Of a stretch of DNA of 64,000 nt, positions 35,906-48,450 are shown one piece after another. A program made the position numbers and the translations under genes. The stretch is taken from positions 12,717,608 through 12,781,607 of the forward strand of contig NC_060886.1 in NCBI RefSeq assembly GCF_014805685.1. Reading direction: 5' to 3'. Under the pieces are notes generated by a model. That model was given only the letters and a program-made list of their open reading frames with translations, did no database searches and had not been told where the DNA came from. Every line of letters begins with the position of its first letter. Positions within the stretch are counted from its first letter, which is position 1. Source of the DNA: Silurus meridionalis (lineage: Eukaryota > Chordata > Actinopteri > Siluriformes > Siluridae).

Positions 35906-36774
35906 AACAACTGAAATTAAAAGGTGCTACTTTGGCAAAAGTGCCTACACATCAAAGCCAATGTTTCGGTCATTTTTTCTAAAAGAATATGCACATTTGC
36001 ACAAATGCAACAAACATGTTCAGGTGGAAAAGATAGAATTAACAGAATGCCTGAAATGATAATGGTCAGAGTAGCATTTCTTCTTCATCAGTGGTAATAT
36101 TTCTCACAATGAAATGCTGATAATAGAGATTAACTGACTGCAGCTTCATCAATTTATGCAGATGTTCCAAGCTTAATCAGTTAAGTGATCAGGGGTCACA
36201 TATCAATGGTGGCTTTCCTTCTCCTGTTATGATTGTCTATGATTGACAGATCTGTAATGGCTACAGTAATAGCGTCTTGACCCTCTTGCATTGTGCAATC
36301 ACTGGAGCTGCCTAGACTACATGCTGCTATTGTACTGTTGTCTTGATTGAGTATGATTACACTGATATAACCTAAATCGGACATCATTAAATAGTGTATT
36401 AACATTATTAAATGTTCACATTGTTGGCTGGGAAGGTAACACTTTGGAGCTCTGGAACCACCCGTAATGACAAAAATAAATCCTTAGCTTTGGTTCATGA
36501 GTGGATGATGGATTGCTATAAGACGGCCTTCACTGCTCTGCTCTGATTGACATGTGTGGCATATGGAATAGTTCTGGTATTCCCGAGGGGGTCGAGCGCA
36601 TGGCTGGGAAACGTACCTCACTGCCTCGCAGCTACAGACGGAGGTTTCATACTGCAGTCTGTATTTGTGATCAAAGCTCACTCTGTCTTTTTGCTTCCTC
36701 CACCTTATTTTCCCCAAGCTTCCCTCTCTTCCATCTTACTGCACTTATAAATGTGTGTACTGAACCCCTCTCTT

Positions 36775-36780
<6 letters not shown>
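35903..36780. other. Non-coding DNA
   Basis: The part at 36.50-36.70 kb is complex with CpGs and might be regulatory. Overlapping open frames there on both strands have no domain. Confidence 0.5.

Positions 36781-36821
<41 letters not shown>
36781..36821. repeat. (CT)n microsatellite
   Basis: About 20 CT units. Confidence 0.97.
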
Positions 36822-36822
<1 letters not shown>

Positions 36823-37083
36823 AATTTAGCACCAGAGGCAATTAGTGTTGAAGTGCTCAGAGCCAGAGCTCCATTGACAGGCAGAGATACCACTTTTACA
36901 ACACACTACATGTGTATGTGTGCTGTGTTAGTGTGCTTGAGCTGCTGTGTTTTAATGCGCAGTGTGTTCAACACTTCAACTCAGGTCATTGAGAAGAAGT
37001 CTCGTTGTTTCCTGTTGCTACGTTGGAAACACATAAAATAGTCACTGTCTATAGTTTAATGACTGTACTGGAAGCACTAAGAC

Positions 37084-37127
37084 GGACGGACAAACGAATG
37101 GATGGATAGATGGATGGATAGATGGAT
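37084..37127. repeat. Imperfect (GGAT)n tetranucleotide
   Basis: GACGGACGG, then GGATGGATAGATGGATGGATAG. Confidence 0.85.
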
Positions 37128-37129
37128 TA

Positions 37130-37390
37130 CAGCAGCACAGAGAGTAAAAAGTATACTAAAAGCAATTTACATTATAAATGAATGATAACACAAGAATAAA
37201 CATACAGCAATATAATATATGAAAGAGGTATATCATTCTCTGGTGTGTACACATATAGTTGATGTTATATTGCAATATAACACGGTGCAGTGCAAACATT
37301 ATAAAACTGAACAGTGTAAGAATTGTAACAGTGAAGTGGTAGTGTATATGTTTGTAAACAATCTGTATATGATTTTATACATCGATCATT
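37130..37390. repeat. Possible degraded LINE-tail-like sequence
   Basis: Words such as CACGGTGCAGTGCAAACATTATAAAACTG and ACAGTGTAAGAATTG resemble 'ACAGTGCAAA…' tails of fish retroposons. Very diverged, so family and borders are uncertain. Confidence 0.2.
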
Positions 37391-37628
37391 AAACAACTTT
37401 AAAACACACACTGAGGAACACACCTCAGTAACTCACACTGTAATCATGCACATCCTGCTGTTCTTTACTCTCAGTGATAATGACATTATTTGAATTTGCA
37501 ATATCTGGAGCCACATATAGCACAGTAGGGTTTAAACCTGAATTAATGCCTTACCGTAGGCCTGCTACAAATTGCTTCTAGTAGGAGTGTTGGAATTCAT
37601 GCTTGTATATATTCACAACAAAATTTTC

Positions 37629-37632
<4 letters not shown>
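37391..37632. other. Non-coding DNA
   Basis: Nothing recognised. Confidence 0.5.

Positions 37633-37675
<43 letters not shown>
37633..37675. repeat. (AT)n microsatellite
   Basis: About 21 AT units. Confidence 0.97.
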
Positions 37676-37680
<5 letters not shown>

Positions 37681-37923
37681 GTTTTTACAGAATAAAATTT
37701 TTTTAATAAAATATATTAATACTTTAAAAAAATAGTAATAATATAGGCTATATTTTGTAACTTTATATGTCTGCATGGCAATATGTAAGTTGTGGTTACT
37801 TACGTCACTGGTGTCTCCGCCTTTTCCTCTCATACATATTTAAAGAAGGAACATTTCCACATTTAATGTAATATGTTTGGCATTGTATTGTGTCAATGAG
37901 CCACAATAATGAGTAAGCTTACA

Positions 37924-37925
<2 letters not shown>

Positions 37926-38002
<77 letters not shown>
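37926..38002. repeat. Compound (TG)n-(AG)n microsatellite
   Basis: About 16 TG units directly joined to about 22 AG units. Confidence 0.97.
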
Positions 38003-38006
<4 letters not shown>

Positions 38007-40279
38007 AAATGTAGAACAAGCAAATAAGCTTATTGTTCGAATTAAGATGTCAGTGTGTTGGTTGGCAAGATTGTTTCTCAATATTGATTCATTTGTTAAA
38101 TGGCAGTCTTTGACCCCTCTGTGGAAAACCTTACTGATTTGTTAAGATACGACCCTGACACTTCTTTATATGTTATAAAAAATGTCTAAAGATACATATA
38201 TCCACCTGTAGCTGTCTACAACCTTTAAACTTATATATTCATACAACATCCATTTCTAAAAATTACATGTGACTGTACTTTATTATGTTCATACCATATA
38301 CTATTTGTTCATATATACTCCAACCTCTAGAGACTTAGGGTGCTTTAGCAGCCAATAGACACAAATTATGATTTTGCTGCTTAGTTATTTCATTTATCTT
38401 TCCCACTAACTCAAGAGAATTTCCCAAACTCCCTATTTTCAGCCGAAAGTCACCACACTTCTTATACTACCAGGTAACCTTAACACTTACAGGACAACTA
38501 ATTTTTTCCCTTATAGTACAACCCCCTTAAAAATAACCTGGCTATCATAAACTCTTCATTCCTCTTTCATTCCTTGTAAAACACCTCAGACACAAATTTT
38601 TTTTTCACAGAAACTGTCAGCAAACTATTTTTCACCATTATGTACCAAAGGCCATGTTAGCTAGCTGTCATGTTAAGACATTTTCCTTTCACATTTGTGC
38701 CAAATTCCAGCATGTTTTCCAGACTACATACAGCCATGTTATGCAATACCAGTCTGGTAACGCACTTGCAAATTCATAGGAAAGTATCACATTTCAATTC
38801 CCAGGAAACGTTATGAATGCCATAACACTGTGTTCTTATGACTTCATTCATATAAAATACAATAAAACTACTTTCAGGCACTCTTGCTGTTTGAGTTCTT
38901 TAATGTATTTTACATCAAATATCAAGCATCCATTAATTTTTTTTTTAACTGGAGTTTTAACTTTTCTTTATGTCTTTTTCACTATAGCTGTCTCCTCCTG
39001 CTAATTTCTACTAACTGCAATATAATCTTGATAACTGTGTTCCTTTCTGCCTATGTTAATACCATCCACGCCTTCTGATATATTACCATATTGTTGACTT
39101 TTTTGAAGTTGTATAAATGTATTCACAGGAACCTTATAAGAAATCAGTGAAATTAAATGTAAAAAAAAAAATTTAATTGGGTCTCTAAGAAAGATCAGAC
39201 TGCAGATATGTTAGGGGATAAGTGGCGATTTCAGGAGCTAAATGGGGGGAGTGGAATTCATATCTCCAGAGAGTTACCAGGCTGTCCAACATTACCTAAC
39301 AGCTTTATTAACTGTCTTTTTTTTAGCTGAAAGAAGTGACTGAGCTGTATGGCCATATACAATATCACTTTTGGGGAATATTACACCTTAGATAGCAGCA
39401 CAGATTTTTCATCCATGCAGTGTTTCATGCAAAACAATGTTTATTTTACTGTGAATTTATCAGTTTATGCCTATCATTACTATTTGTTTTACTTATTTCT
39501 GTTTATTTACATACAAGCTTACTTAATTTTGTATATTTAAGACAAATGAATTAGGACGGGTATAGATAAGCCCTTGGCAATAAAGCAACTAAATCAATGT
39601 TTTATGATTATGATGAGAATGTATTAATGCTTGGGTACTTGAGCTATTATTGTTTCATTGTCTAAGGTGATTTAAGAAATGATATTAAATGTGCCTCTAA
39701 GGGAAAAATAATACTTCTTTTTTACACACATTTTAGACAATCTTTAATTGTTCATAGAATTGTCATAATTTTTAAAACACCAAATGGCTTGTGGGTTTGT
39801 AAATGTTTAATGCCCATTCCTGACAGAGCTTGAAATTAGGCTCTATTTGCTGGATTAAAGGGTAATAACTAACCCAACACAGATACATCTTTTCCATATT
39901 ACATCTTAACATATATTTTGAAAACTAAATTGCATTTTACTGATTGACGCTCAGTTCGTTCTTGAATGCAAAAATGTGGACTAGTATGATGCACTTGACA
40001 TACGTGACATAATATTGCACACAAAAATACTTTCCTTAAAGAATAACTTGTAGATATGCCTCCAATCATGTCTGGCTCTTGATTTCCATGCAGTGAAAGC
40101 TCAAAAACATGGTTATGTGAGCTCTGATAATTGCAAGCAGTTTATTAACTTCTATTTCTGCTGCTTGTCTCAGAGTGAAGCAGACTTCTCCATTAGCATT
40201 AAGGTAACTGCCCCAGTCACTTCATGAGAGTATTCACTAAGCTTAGTGATAGCTCATTGTTTTAAGTCAAGATCCAGGA
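38003..40279. other. AT-rich non-coding DNA
   Basis: No repeat family, exon or RNA gene recognised. Open frames of about 60 codons are Phe/Tyr/Ile-rich chance frames. Confidence 0.6.
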
Positions 40280-40442
40280 CTGACTATCAGAAATTTAGGA
40301 GTTTAAATCTTTACAACACTGCTGAGCCCTTCTGCAAGGCCCTTAACCCTCAACTGCTTAATCTTAACATACTTTCAAAAGTTTGTTAAGCCCACTCTGT
40401 CATAAAGGATAAATAACCCATACGCAATAAAACTTTAATAAA
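40280..40442 (+). repeat. Degenerate SINE/retroposon fragment
   Basis: TATCAGAAATTTAGGAGTTTAAATC, then ACACTGCTGAGCCC and GCAAGGCCCTTAACCCTCAACTGCT, matches the tRNA-SINE-associated repeat body common in fish, which usually reads 'GGTTCAAGCCCCAGCACTGCC…GAGCAAGGCCCTTAACCCTCAACTGCTC'. The 5' half is decayed and RNA polymerase III boxes are not intact. Confidence 0.6.
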
Positions 40443-40464
40443 TAATCACCCCATATGGTTGTAA

Positions 40465-40548
40465 ATAAAATAATATATTATATATTATAAATAGAGAAAT
40501 ATAAATATAATATAATATAAAATATATATTATAAATAGAGAGAAGGAT
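40465..40548. repeat. AT-rich imperfect tandem duplication
   Basis: The segment ATATTATAAATAGAGA occurs twice (about 40483 and 40527), separated by ATA-rich sequence. Confidence 0.6.
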
Positions 40549-42261
40549 TTGCAGGCAAGTTTTTAATGTATTGAAGAAGCAGGCAGAGGATCGGATGAAT
40601 CAGCTTGATAGGCAGCATTTACAGTAATGACATTATTTTTAACTAACATTATTTAAAATAAACCATAATCAGTAATGCATTATAAATAAGACAACACAAT
40701 AATGCATATTAATTAATGGTCTTATAAAATGAGGCACATAATAATCACCTGCATAAACCAATGTTCATATTTGAAAAATCTGTTTGTGTTTACATCTAGA
40801 GACTACATTTAATTGGAAATGATTTAGAAAATTATGTAAAGGGTCAAATTAAATTAAAAATAATAAATGCTAGTATGTTCAATAAATTAATGTATGTCAT
40901 CAGTTTGATTATAATAAGTATTATGCATATATAATAATAATTCAACCTAGGTATGTAGCAGACACCAAGCAAACATTTGCTAAACAAACCATAAGATATG
41001 GAGGAAGGACAGTGGCTCCCTGCAGCATCATTCTCTTTTCATGATAGAGAAAGCAGCTTTGATTTGCTTTTCTGATCTTATCAAGTGCCTGGAGAACACA
41101 ATTAGAAAGAGCAAGCTAAATGTTGAATGGATATGGTGTGTGAGAACTGAGGCACAGCATTATTGAAGAGACAATGTAATGCCGCTGCATGTCCTTTTAG
41201 GAGAAATGTAGGAAGCATTGATTCTTCTAAAAAAGTTACAGTAAGCCTACAACACGTATTGGAAATGATTTGAAAGTTATACTGGGCCTTATGTGCCATA
41301 ACCTGTACGTTGTCAACCTTAATAAATTATCAATTATAAAACTCTACAATGGTGAATATACACATTTTATGACTGTATTGTTATAAATAGACAGAAGTTT
41401 ACATCAGAAGAGATTACATCAGTTTTATTGCAGTATACTTTACGGTATTTTGTATATTTCCTCTGTCACTGAGCTATTTCATTAGACCCATTAGATTACA
41501 GGGTTAGGGTTATAATGTTATTTTAGTATTTATTATTAGAAAATAAAAAAACATTGAGATTAATTGAGTTCATAAACATTATACTGTATTATTAACTTAA
41601 TTTACCTTTTTTAGATTGAAGAAAATCATGTTGCTAGTATTTAATCGTAAATGTCCTAGTTTGGAAATAGCACAATGGCATTTGGATAACTTTAAAAGAA
41701 CCACAGTGTTAAAAACATCCTGAGTGTCCATTTATCCAAGGAGTTTAATTTCTGTTTTCTATCCAGCCAGTAATTTCCTTCCAGCATGAAGCTGTTTGAG
41801 TTGGCAGGCATAGGATTTTGGGGTACAGGGCGGCAGTTATGTCTCCTCACTACTGTATGTACTGCTCCTGTGGAATTTCCTGCCAATGATTCCCCCCTGC
41901 CATTTTTCTGTTTTTATGTAACAGATTTACTGAGACTTAATATAGTGTGAGGTAAAAAGTAAGGCTGTGAATGTTGAATGTTTTCAATGTTTTCACTTAC
42001 AAATAACAAAAAGTCTTAAAAATCCAAATCAAATACGTATTTTTTAACAGTGCAAAGAAAAGAAAACCTTCATATTTGTAAATGAATGAATGAAGACATA
42101 CATTTCTTTATATTGTTTGTGACAAGCCACAAACTCAAAAATCATCTCTGAAAGCTTTAATTGTTTGAGAATTTAGAGCATTTGATAATATTTGGAACAA
42201 AGCATCATAGTTAATGAAGCTGTCAGGCTGTTTCTGAGGTACATGGTAGTGTCCAACCCAG
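40549..42261. other. AT-rich non-coding DNA
   Basis: No recognisable feature. Short minus-strand frames at 41.10-41.30 and 41.69-41.89 kb lack domains. Confidence 0.6.
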
Positions 42262-42356
42262 TCTCATAACATTTCGTGATACAATCACAAACTTTAATCT
42301 ATTGATTCGTGTTCATGGACACGAATTTACCTCTTGTTTCGTGTGACTGCCTCTGT
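42262..42356. repeat. Possible interspersed repeat with TCGTG palindrome
   Basis: Contains CAGTCTCATAACATTTCGTGATACAATC and an 8-bp inverted repeat ATTCGTGT / ACACGAAT (42305-42326, 6-nt spacer), then TTTCGTGTGACTGCCTC. The CpG-bearing repeated TTCGTG words look like a fish repeat I have seen, but I cannot name the family. Confidence 0.35.
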
Positions 42357-43264
42357 CTGGCTCCATCTTCATAGCAAAGTAAGCAGAGGATCATGGATAA
42401 TGCTGACAGAAATGCCAAAGGTAATCTTTTCACCCCATTTTTATCAGAGAATAAAGCAGAAAATGTGTGATTAGTGTTATACTGTAATAAATGTGTGTGT
42501 GTCTCTAATTAATGCAATCTCCTTAAATAACCAGGAGAATATATTTACAGTATTTTGACTGAAAGGGACCACTGATGATGGTTTATAATAGTTTAGCTTA
42601 CAGCTTACAGAATATAAATAAATAAAAACAAGGATAAAATCTCTGCTTTAATGTTGAATAATAATAATAGTAATAGTGCTTGAAGATTAAAAAATCAATA
42701 ACAAATTAGATGAAAACAATTCAGCATCTGTGGTATCAGGTGGTAAAAAGAAAACTTTGGCAGATTCACCAAAAATACTTCCTATTGAAATTCATTACAT
42801 AAAAAAAGTTGTCCCCAGTGGCATGAAAAAAAGAGGGAAATTCTTGTCTATGAACAGGAATCACTATATTACAATTCATGACTATATCACGAAATGCTGT
42901 GAGACTGAACTGTAGTGTAGAGCATTAAAATGAGAGTCTGATGTAGTGTACTCTGACATGATATTCATTATTTTCAGTAACTAAGATGGTAAATGAGGTA
43001 AACCAAAGATTTTTTCAATTCAACTCTGTCAGTTCATAAGATTTCTTCTGCTTTTGTTTTTAGAAAAGGCCAAATATTTTGAAGATGTGCAAAGTTTTTT
43101 TTTATTATACTAGCTTAATTTATTCTTAATTTATTCATTTTAAGGAAAAATTGGGAAAGGGAAAAGTTAATCAGTCTCCAATAATTCCATGACTCAAAAG
43201 AGAAGGGTCACAACATTTTTATATTTCAAAATTCTTAGTTCATCATTGGCAACAAACTCGCATG
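42357..43264. other. AT-rich non-coding DNA
   Basis: Nothing recognised. Confidence 0.6.
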
Positions 43265-43268
43265 ATGT

Positions 43269-43930
43269 ATGAGGAAGGCTCACAATATCTTCACAGACTC
43301 CAGCCATCCAGCACATGGAATAATTACCAGTCTGACATTAGGCAAACAGACACCACAGCATTCAGTCCAGAACCACCAAGCTGAAGAAATCTTTTTTTAC
43401 CTGCAGGCCATCCGGATACTGGAAAACACTCTAGTCCAACCATTACTCTTTTTTCTACTTTTTCCACTCATGCCTACACATGCTCCCACACACTGGTCAC
43501 CTTACTGACAGCTTAAGGACAATCTCTTCATATGTTTCTGTCAGTTTAGGGCTTGTTGCAATATTACTAAGGGAACTGTTACTGTTCATGTCCACCTTCA
43601 CGTTCACGTCCACCTATGTGAAATTCTTTGATATACTGATCAGATTGATAGTGCATCTAATAATTTTTTTTAATATATGCTTTTTATGTTCTCATATTTA
43701 TTTACGAATATACTAATATATTCACATTTTGTATTATATATATTTTATTATTATAAAGTGTATATAAATAATGATCTCTTTTTCCTTCTTTCCTCTCTTC
43801 TCTACCTTATCCTCTAATGTAATTTTTTTTTTGTATTTCACAGCTATAGCAGCTATAGAGCACCTGACAGCAAGCATTTCAATGTGCGTCACTGACATTT
43901 TGTGCACATGACCAAAAAACTTGAAACCTA
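43269..43930 (+). mobile_element. 5'-truncated CR1/L2-group LINE, 3' end
   Basis: The open segment from 43269 reads RKAHNIFTDSSHPAHG and later FFYLQAIRILENT. These match the reverse-transcriptase C-terminal signature of fish LINEs of the L2/Rex1 type, 'R…A..I..D.SHPAH…SFFPQAIRLLN'. The 'SGKRYRSIRSRT' middle is scrambled by mutation. About 400 bp of 3'UTR-like DNA follows, ending in GCAAGCATTTCAATGTGCGT and ACTTGAAACC, a typical tail ('…AATTTCATTGTGC…GACAATAAACTTGAAAC'). The copy is dead and 5'-truncated. The exact clade is unresolved. Confidence 0.65.
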
Positions 43931-43934
43931 AAGT

Positions 43935-45160
43935 AACCTAAAATGTTCAGCCTGCCTGCAGTGCCTGGTCTGTTTCGTGTAGATATGGTAGACCTTTTGA
44001 CCAACTCATGTCTGCTTCTTTAACACAATTTTAGCAGTCTTTCTCCCCTGAAGCAGCATGTCTTCTGTTCTACAAGAAGAAAATATTTTGTTTCGGAAAT
44101 GAAAATGTCTCATATTTCCTCTATCCCATTTGCATGCAGGTCAGTTTTTGCCATTTGCTTTTACTGGAATAACATATCCTTGCATGTTGTTTGTGTGAAA
44201 ATCTTATGCAGTCAGGCAATAGGGCAGTTACAGCAGGTGACTAGCGCTCTGTAATTGCATTGTGTGCAGTCTGTCAGTGGGAAGTGTTTGTAGCTGCCCT
44301 TCAGTTTAGAGACAGTCAGTAGTTCTTCAGTTGTATTCACTCACTGGGAGACATGACTGCACTACCTCATGACTTCCCATATGATCAGAGAGATTTTGCA
44401 CCAGTGTGTTCAAAGGCTTGACAAGCACACTGCTGGAGCCTACTGTGGATAGATCTAAAGCAAATATTGCTGTGAGGTAGTCTACAGCGGCTCATGGAGG
44501 AAAGTTTGGATTATGCGGAAATGAAAGAATCTACAATATTTCCCCTTATTTCCTTCCTCTCTCTTTTATATCAAGCTAAAACAAATGTTGATATTGGAAA
44601 TTAGATAGCACTGATCCCCCCATCATGCTGAGAAAGCGGATGATATATATTTGTGTCGTTAGCAGAATTTGCATGATCCTGCCAATGAAAAAAAAAAAAA
44701 TTAGAATAACATGAAATGATCAAAGACACAATGTCCTGTGAAGAACTGTAACATGCAGTTCTGTTCCACATACTTTGATTTCCTTTTCCTTTCCCACTTT
44801 TCCATATTGTTCTGCAATTAAATCACTTCCAACATATTCAGTCTGTTTGACTCATATTGTGCCACCAATCTGGAGGAACAAAAGGCAAGCACATGCATCT
44901 TTTCATATTTGGAACTGTTGCTGAAACACTGGCTATAAAGCATTGACTTATGGCTTTCAGGAATGAACAGCAAGAGCTTGATTCTGCAGAAATGTAGAAA
45001 CTTCAATGGCTCATAATATAATGTAAATGTTAAATGTTAGCCCCATTTGATATAATAATATTTTGGGTCATAAGTGTGCTATCATTTTTGCACTCTATGT
45101 GGGAGAGTGTGTTAAGTAATTGATGTCAGTATTTTAGCCCATACTGTAAATAGCTTTCAT
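43935..45160. other. Non-coding DNA
   Basis: Nothing recognised. An A-run lies at about 44689-44700. Confidence 0.6.
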
Positions 45161-45446
45161 TTACCACGGGTCAGAAAATCGCAGTGAAGTGGCGCTTATT
45201 TTAAGACGTCCAGACAAATGGATGTACAGACACCACTGTAATTCTTTGTGTAGGTATGAATATGAAAGAGGAAGCGAGACAGGAGGGAAGGCTTTTGAGT
45301 CTTCATTGTACCCGAGAGTGTATTTGGGGAACCATTTGCATAAAGAGCAAATCCCCGCAGTCCTAACCTTAAGAAAGTGGTGCGGCGATGGCTCCCAAAC
45401 AAAAGCTCTGCCAATTAAAGCCACTCTTGCTACTGTCTGCAGTTAG
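45161..45446. promoter_or_regulatory. Conserved-element-like block with octamer motif, open on both strands
   Basis: GC-richer and complex. It includes the perfect POU octamer ATTTGCAT (45334-45341) and many CpGs (GTGCGGCGATGG near 45.38 kb). Three overlapping frames (85 codons +; 87 and 72 codons -) span almost the same interval, which points to stop-codon scarcity through composition rather than to a gene. None has a domain. Probably a regulatory element. Confidence 0.3.
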
Positions 45447-45850
45447 GAACACTACTTCCCAGTAATGACTCAGTCTCTCAATCTACATGACAGCATGTCA
45501 GCAGATCTCTCTGTGCTCAGGGAGCAATCTTAATTGGTGAAGTCTCAGGAGAGGCTGTGTTGAGATGTGGAGCCTGGGATTGGTACTTACAGTGTCTTGG
45601 CCAGTGGTTTATTTTGTGCCCTAGTTTCCATGTAGAGGACAAGAGTGTATTCATTCACTTCTCTGGCCAGTTCCAATTTAGAGGGTATAACTGTAGAAAA
45701 CAGCGCGAACATAAACATTTCCTGAAGAGTCAAAAGCAGAAAGCAGGTTTTTTTTTTGTAGTTCAGACCACCCAGAGCAACCAATAATGCTTTAACCAAA
45801 GGGATGTACTGCTGGATTGATATTGGCATTTTCATATCTAAGTATAATAC
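45447..45850. other. Non-coding DNA
   Basis: No features recognised. Confidence 0.5.
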
Positions 45851-45854
45851 ATTC

Positions 45855-46048
45855 AGGCGTCTTTCGGTAAGCGTTTTATCCTTGTTAGGACTGCAGATCT
45901 AAAACTTATCCCAAGAACACTGAACACACCCATTCCCACACTTATTCACACAACAGGGCTTTTTTGTGTATACACCTACCTCAAAGCCAGCTGTAGAACA
46001 TTGTTGAAATCTACATGGACACATGGGGAACATGCACAGAAACATAAG
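45855..46048 (+). repeat. Interspersed fish repeat, copy 3 (plus)
   Basis: TTCAGGCGTCTTTCGGTAAG, CGTTTTATCCTTGTTAGGAC, GAACACTGAACACACCCATTC, then CATGGACACATGGGGAACATG, CACAGAAAC. This is the 5' half plus the end of the family also present at 28.96 and 30.36 kb, with the middle decayed. Confidence 0.6.
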
Positions 46049-46739
46049 TTCTGTTTTTACTGTTCTGTATTTATTTATTACTATAAATGTGTAATGCTAT
46101 TAAAAATTTTTTTGGATAATTTTGTATGAAATTTACACTTGGTGTTTGTGGTTTCGATATATTTGACGTGATATGTGTTTGGTTTACATGAAGTGCGTGT
46201 TTTTTTTTCATATGTCAATTTTCTCACAATTAATATTCGCTTAAATTTTGGATGTTTTTTTTTTACACAAAATTATCAGATGTAAAAAAAAAACAAATGT
46301 GTCATTTTTTAAATGTGAAAACTGTGTTCTCTTTCTGTAAGAGCACAGATCCCAAAGATTCAGAACACATACTACGTTAAAGTCTGATAGCATCATACCT
46401 CTGGTGTTTTTTTTAATAAATTGGAAACAAATGCTTGTAGAAAGTCAGCTTGGTTACTAAGACTATTTTAGTACTGAATAAATACTAGAGTATTAACTGA
46501 TATCCATTTTATTTAGAAACCTTGCCTAGACAGTTAAAAAAATAGGATGGTTAGACTGTAGATCGCTTATACACTGTGCAAGACCTGAAGCAGGAGTATT
46601 TTTTAAGTATGAAAGAAATAATGATTACCTTTGTGAGACTGAGCACAGATAGCACCTATGAGGGCGTTCCAGTAACATATTGTCTTTCTGGACCAAATGC
46701 TTCCTGGAGTTCTCTATCTTTCTGATGTGCTAGCTCTCC
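46049..46739. other. AT-rich non-coding DNA
   Basis: T- and A-runs near 46.20 and 46.26-46.30 kb. Nothing recognised. Confidence 0.55.
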
Positions 46740-47110
46740 TTGACTCTTACCTAATGAAACATCCATGCTTAATGAGTTTTTAAATATCGCCACCTCACTT
46801 CGTTGTCAGTATGGTGAGCTTTTAATTTGCCGAGCAATTAAGTGCGGGCTCTCATCCATCAACCCTGGTTTGTCTAGCGGGAGCCTCGCCGCTGTTTATT
46901 GATGGTTTTCTCTGAAACACTGTGGTTAAATGAGAACTCCCATGGTGGAGGTCATTCCACCAGCTTTGGGAAGCCAGTACTAGACTGACGCTGGAGATGA
47001 ATTGTTAGCTGAGGCACTAATACCTCAGATGCCGGCGGATATTAGCAGACATGGCTGAGAATGTCTTTAGCTGGTGTGATGAATATTTCCGAGTGTACAT
47101 AGGTGCCATA
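46740..47110. promoter_or_regulatory. Strong conserved-element-like block
   Basis: About 370 bp of complex, CpG-bearing sequence: CTTTTAATTTGCCGAGCAATTAAG, GTTTATTGATGG and CCCATGGTGGAGG words, with homeodomain and forkhead-like motifs, no repeats and no open frame. It stands out sharply from the AT-rich flanks. It is a good enhancer candidate by texture alone. Confidence 0.35.
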
Positions 47111-47520
47111 CACCATCTGTTTCTGACTGTAAAAAAATTATTTCCAGACATCCAAATATTGTTAACATGTAGCCAAATTGCAAGAATTCTAAAGGTATTG
47201 AATTTTTTTTAGATTAAATATTACTTATCTTATTTAATAAATTAAAAAATAAAAGCAGAAAAAAAGCAGAAAAGCAGAATATCATACTTTTGTATTATAT
47301 TGTGGTAAGGAAATGCATGATTTTTTCTATGGGTAACTGGTAACAAATCCCCCAGGGATTTGTCCACTACAGGGCTTTTATGTAGACATTGTCATATATG
47401 AGACAGATGAAAAATCATTCGTCCACAATATTGATGTAAACGATGAGTAAATTGATAGATATTTGAGCAGACTTTAGAAGCTATTTTGACTCATGTGACC
47501 TCAGCATAAGTTGGTGCTGC
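47111..47520. other. AT-rich non-coding DNA with 9-bp hairpin
   Basis: AT-rich apart from a perfect inverted repeat ACAAATCCC / GGGATTTGT (47343-47363, 3-nt spacer). Nothing else recognised. Confidence 0.5.
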
Positions 47521-47680
47521 TCTTACAAGGCAGTGCTTTGCAGTCTTTCAGGAATACCCAGAGTGCGACTTGCACTACTACATCCCCATCCCTCATCTCG
47601 ACAGACACCAGACGATGGGAAAAATGCCGGGGAAGAATATTCGGTCTCCCTTGAGTAGCCTGTAATAAATTACACTCTCA
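47521..47680. promoter_or_regulatory. GC-richer conserved-element-like block
   Basis: Complex sequence with CpGs and no open frame of note. Regulatory role is inferred from composition only. Confidence 0.2.
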
Positions 47681-48360
47681 TCCACTGAGCGAACCGCTTG
47701 AGATTCAATCCATCTCTGCTTTTTTCTCCTTGCATCCCTCGCTCTTCATTCCAACTTGGCTGTCAGAAACCACCTGGCCATGGTTTTGTGTATACCCAGT
47801 GTACCTTTAGTCCACCATTGCTGATAGCTGGGGGGGGGAGAGAATACAACAACAGAGACACTGCATCATCTCTGTCATGACGCTGACACCATTTCAATGA
47901 TCTCCAAGTCCCAAAGAATATCCATTTGAGATTTAACATTGTTTCAGTAATTCAGGTCATATTTGTTGTCCGCACATTGTTTAATATAAACATGTACTTT
48001 GGACTAGAACAGCTGTCTGTTATTAATAGTAAATTATGTTGGTGCAGTCTGGGCTACTTTGTATTTTTGCTCAATGGGCTGTCATTTTGTTGGAAAAGGT
48101 AATCCATTGTTTCTTGCTCATTTTATTCTCTCCACTTTCGTTACACGGCAAAAATGCTCATTTATATCAATAAAGCCAAAGCCAGTAAACATAATAAGGC
48201 ATTTTCTAATTTAAGGGTGATTTCAGAAAGTGTATATTAAAATCCTTGGCAGGCTGAGTAAGACTGTCATTCATCTGCTCTTCTTTTCCCTTCTCTCTCA
48301 CTACTTCCTTTTTTCCTTTTCTTTCTCTTTCTTCTCCCCTTAACCTTCCTCTGATTCATG
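47681..48360. other. Non-coding DNA
   Basis: Nothing recognised. A pyrimidine-rich stretch begins near 48.28 kb. Confidence 0.55.
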
Positions 48361-48450
48361 CAGACTTATCGCCCTTGGGCAAACCCAGTGGCATTTCCAT
48401 AGCAACCACCTGCCCCCTCCAGCTCTATGGCTGCAGTGGATCAGCAGTTC
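48361..48450. promoter_or_regulatory. Short block with RFX X-box-like site
   Basis: ATTTCCATAGCAAC at 48393-48406 is, on the minus strand, GTTGCTATGGAAAT, 13 of 14 against the RFX X-box. The sequence around it is GC-rich and complex, and it follows a long pyrimidine tract and ATGCAG, which also looks like a splice acceptor. No good donor is visible. Confidence 0.25.
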
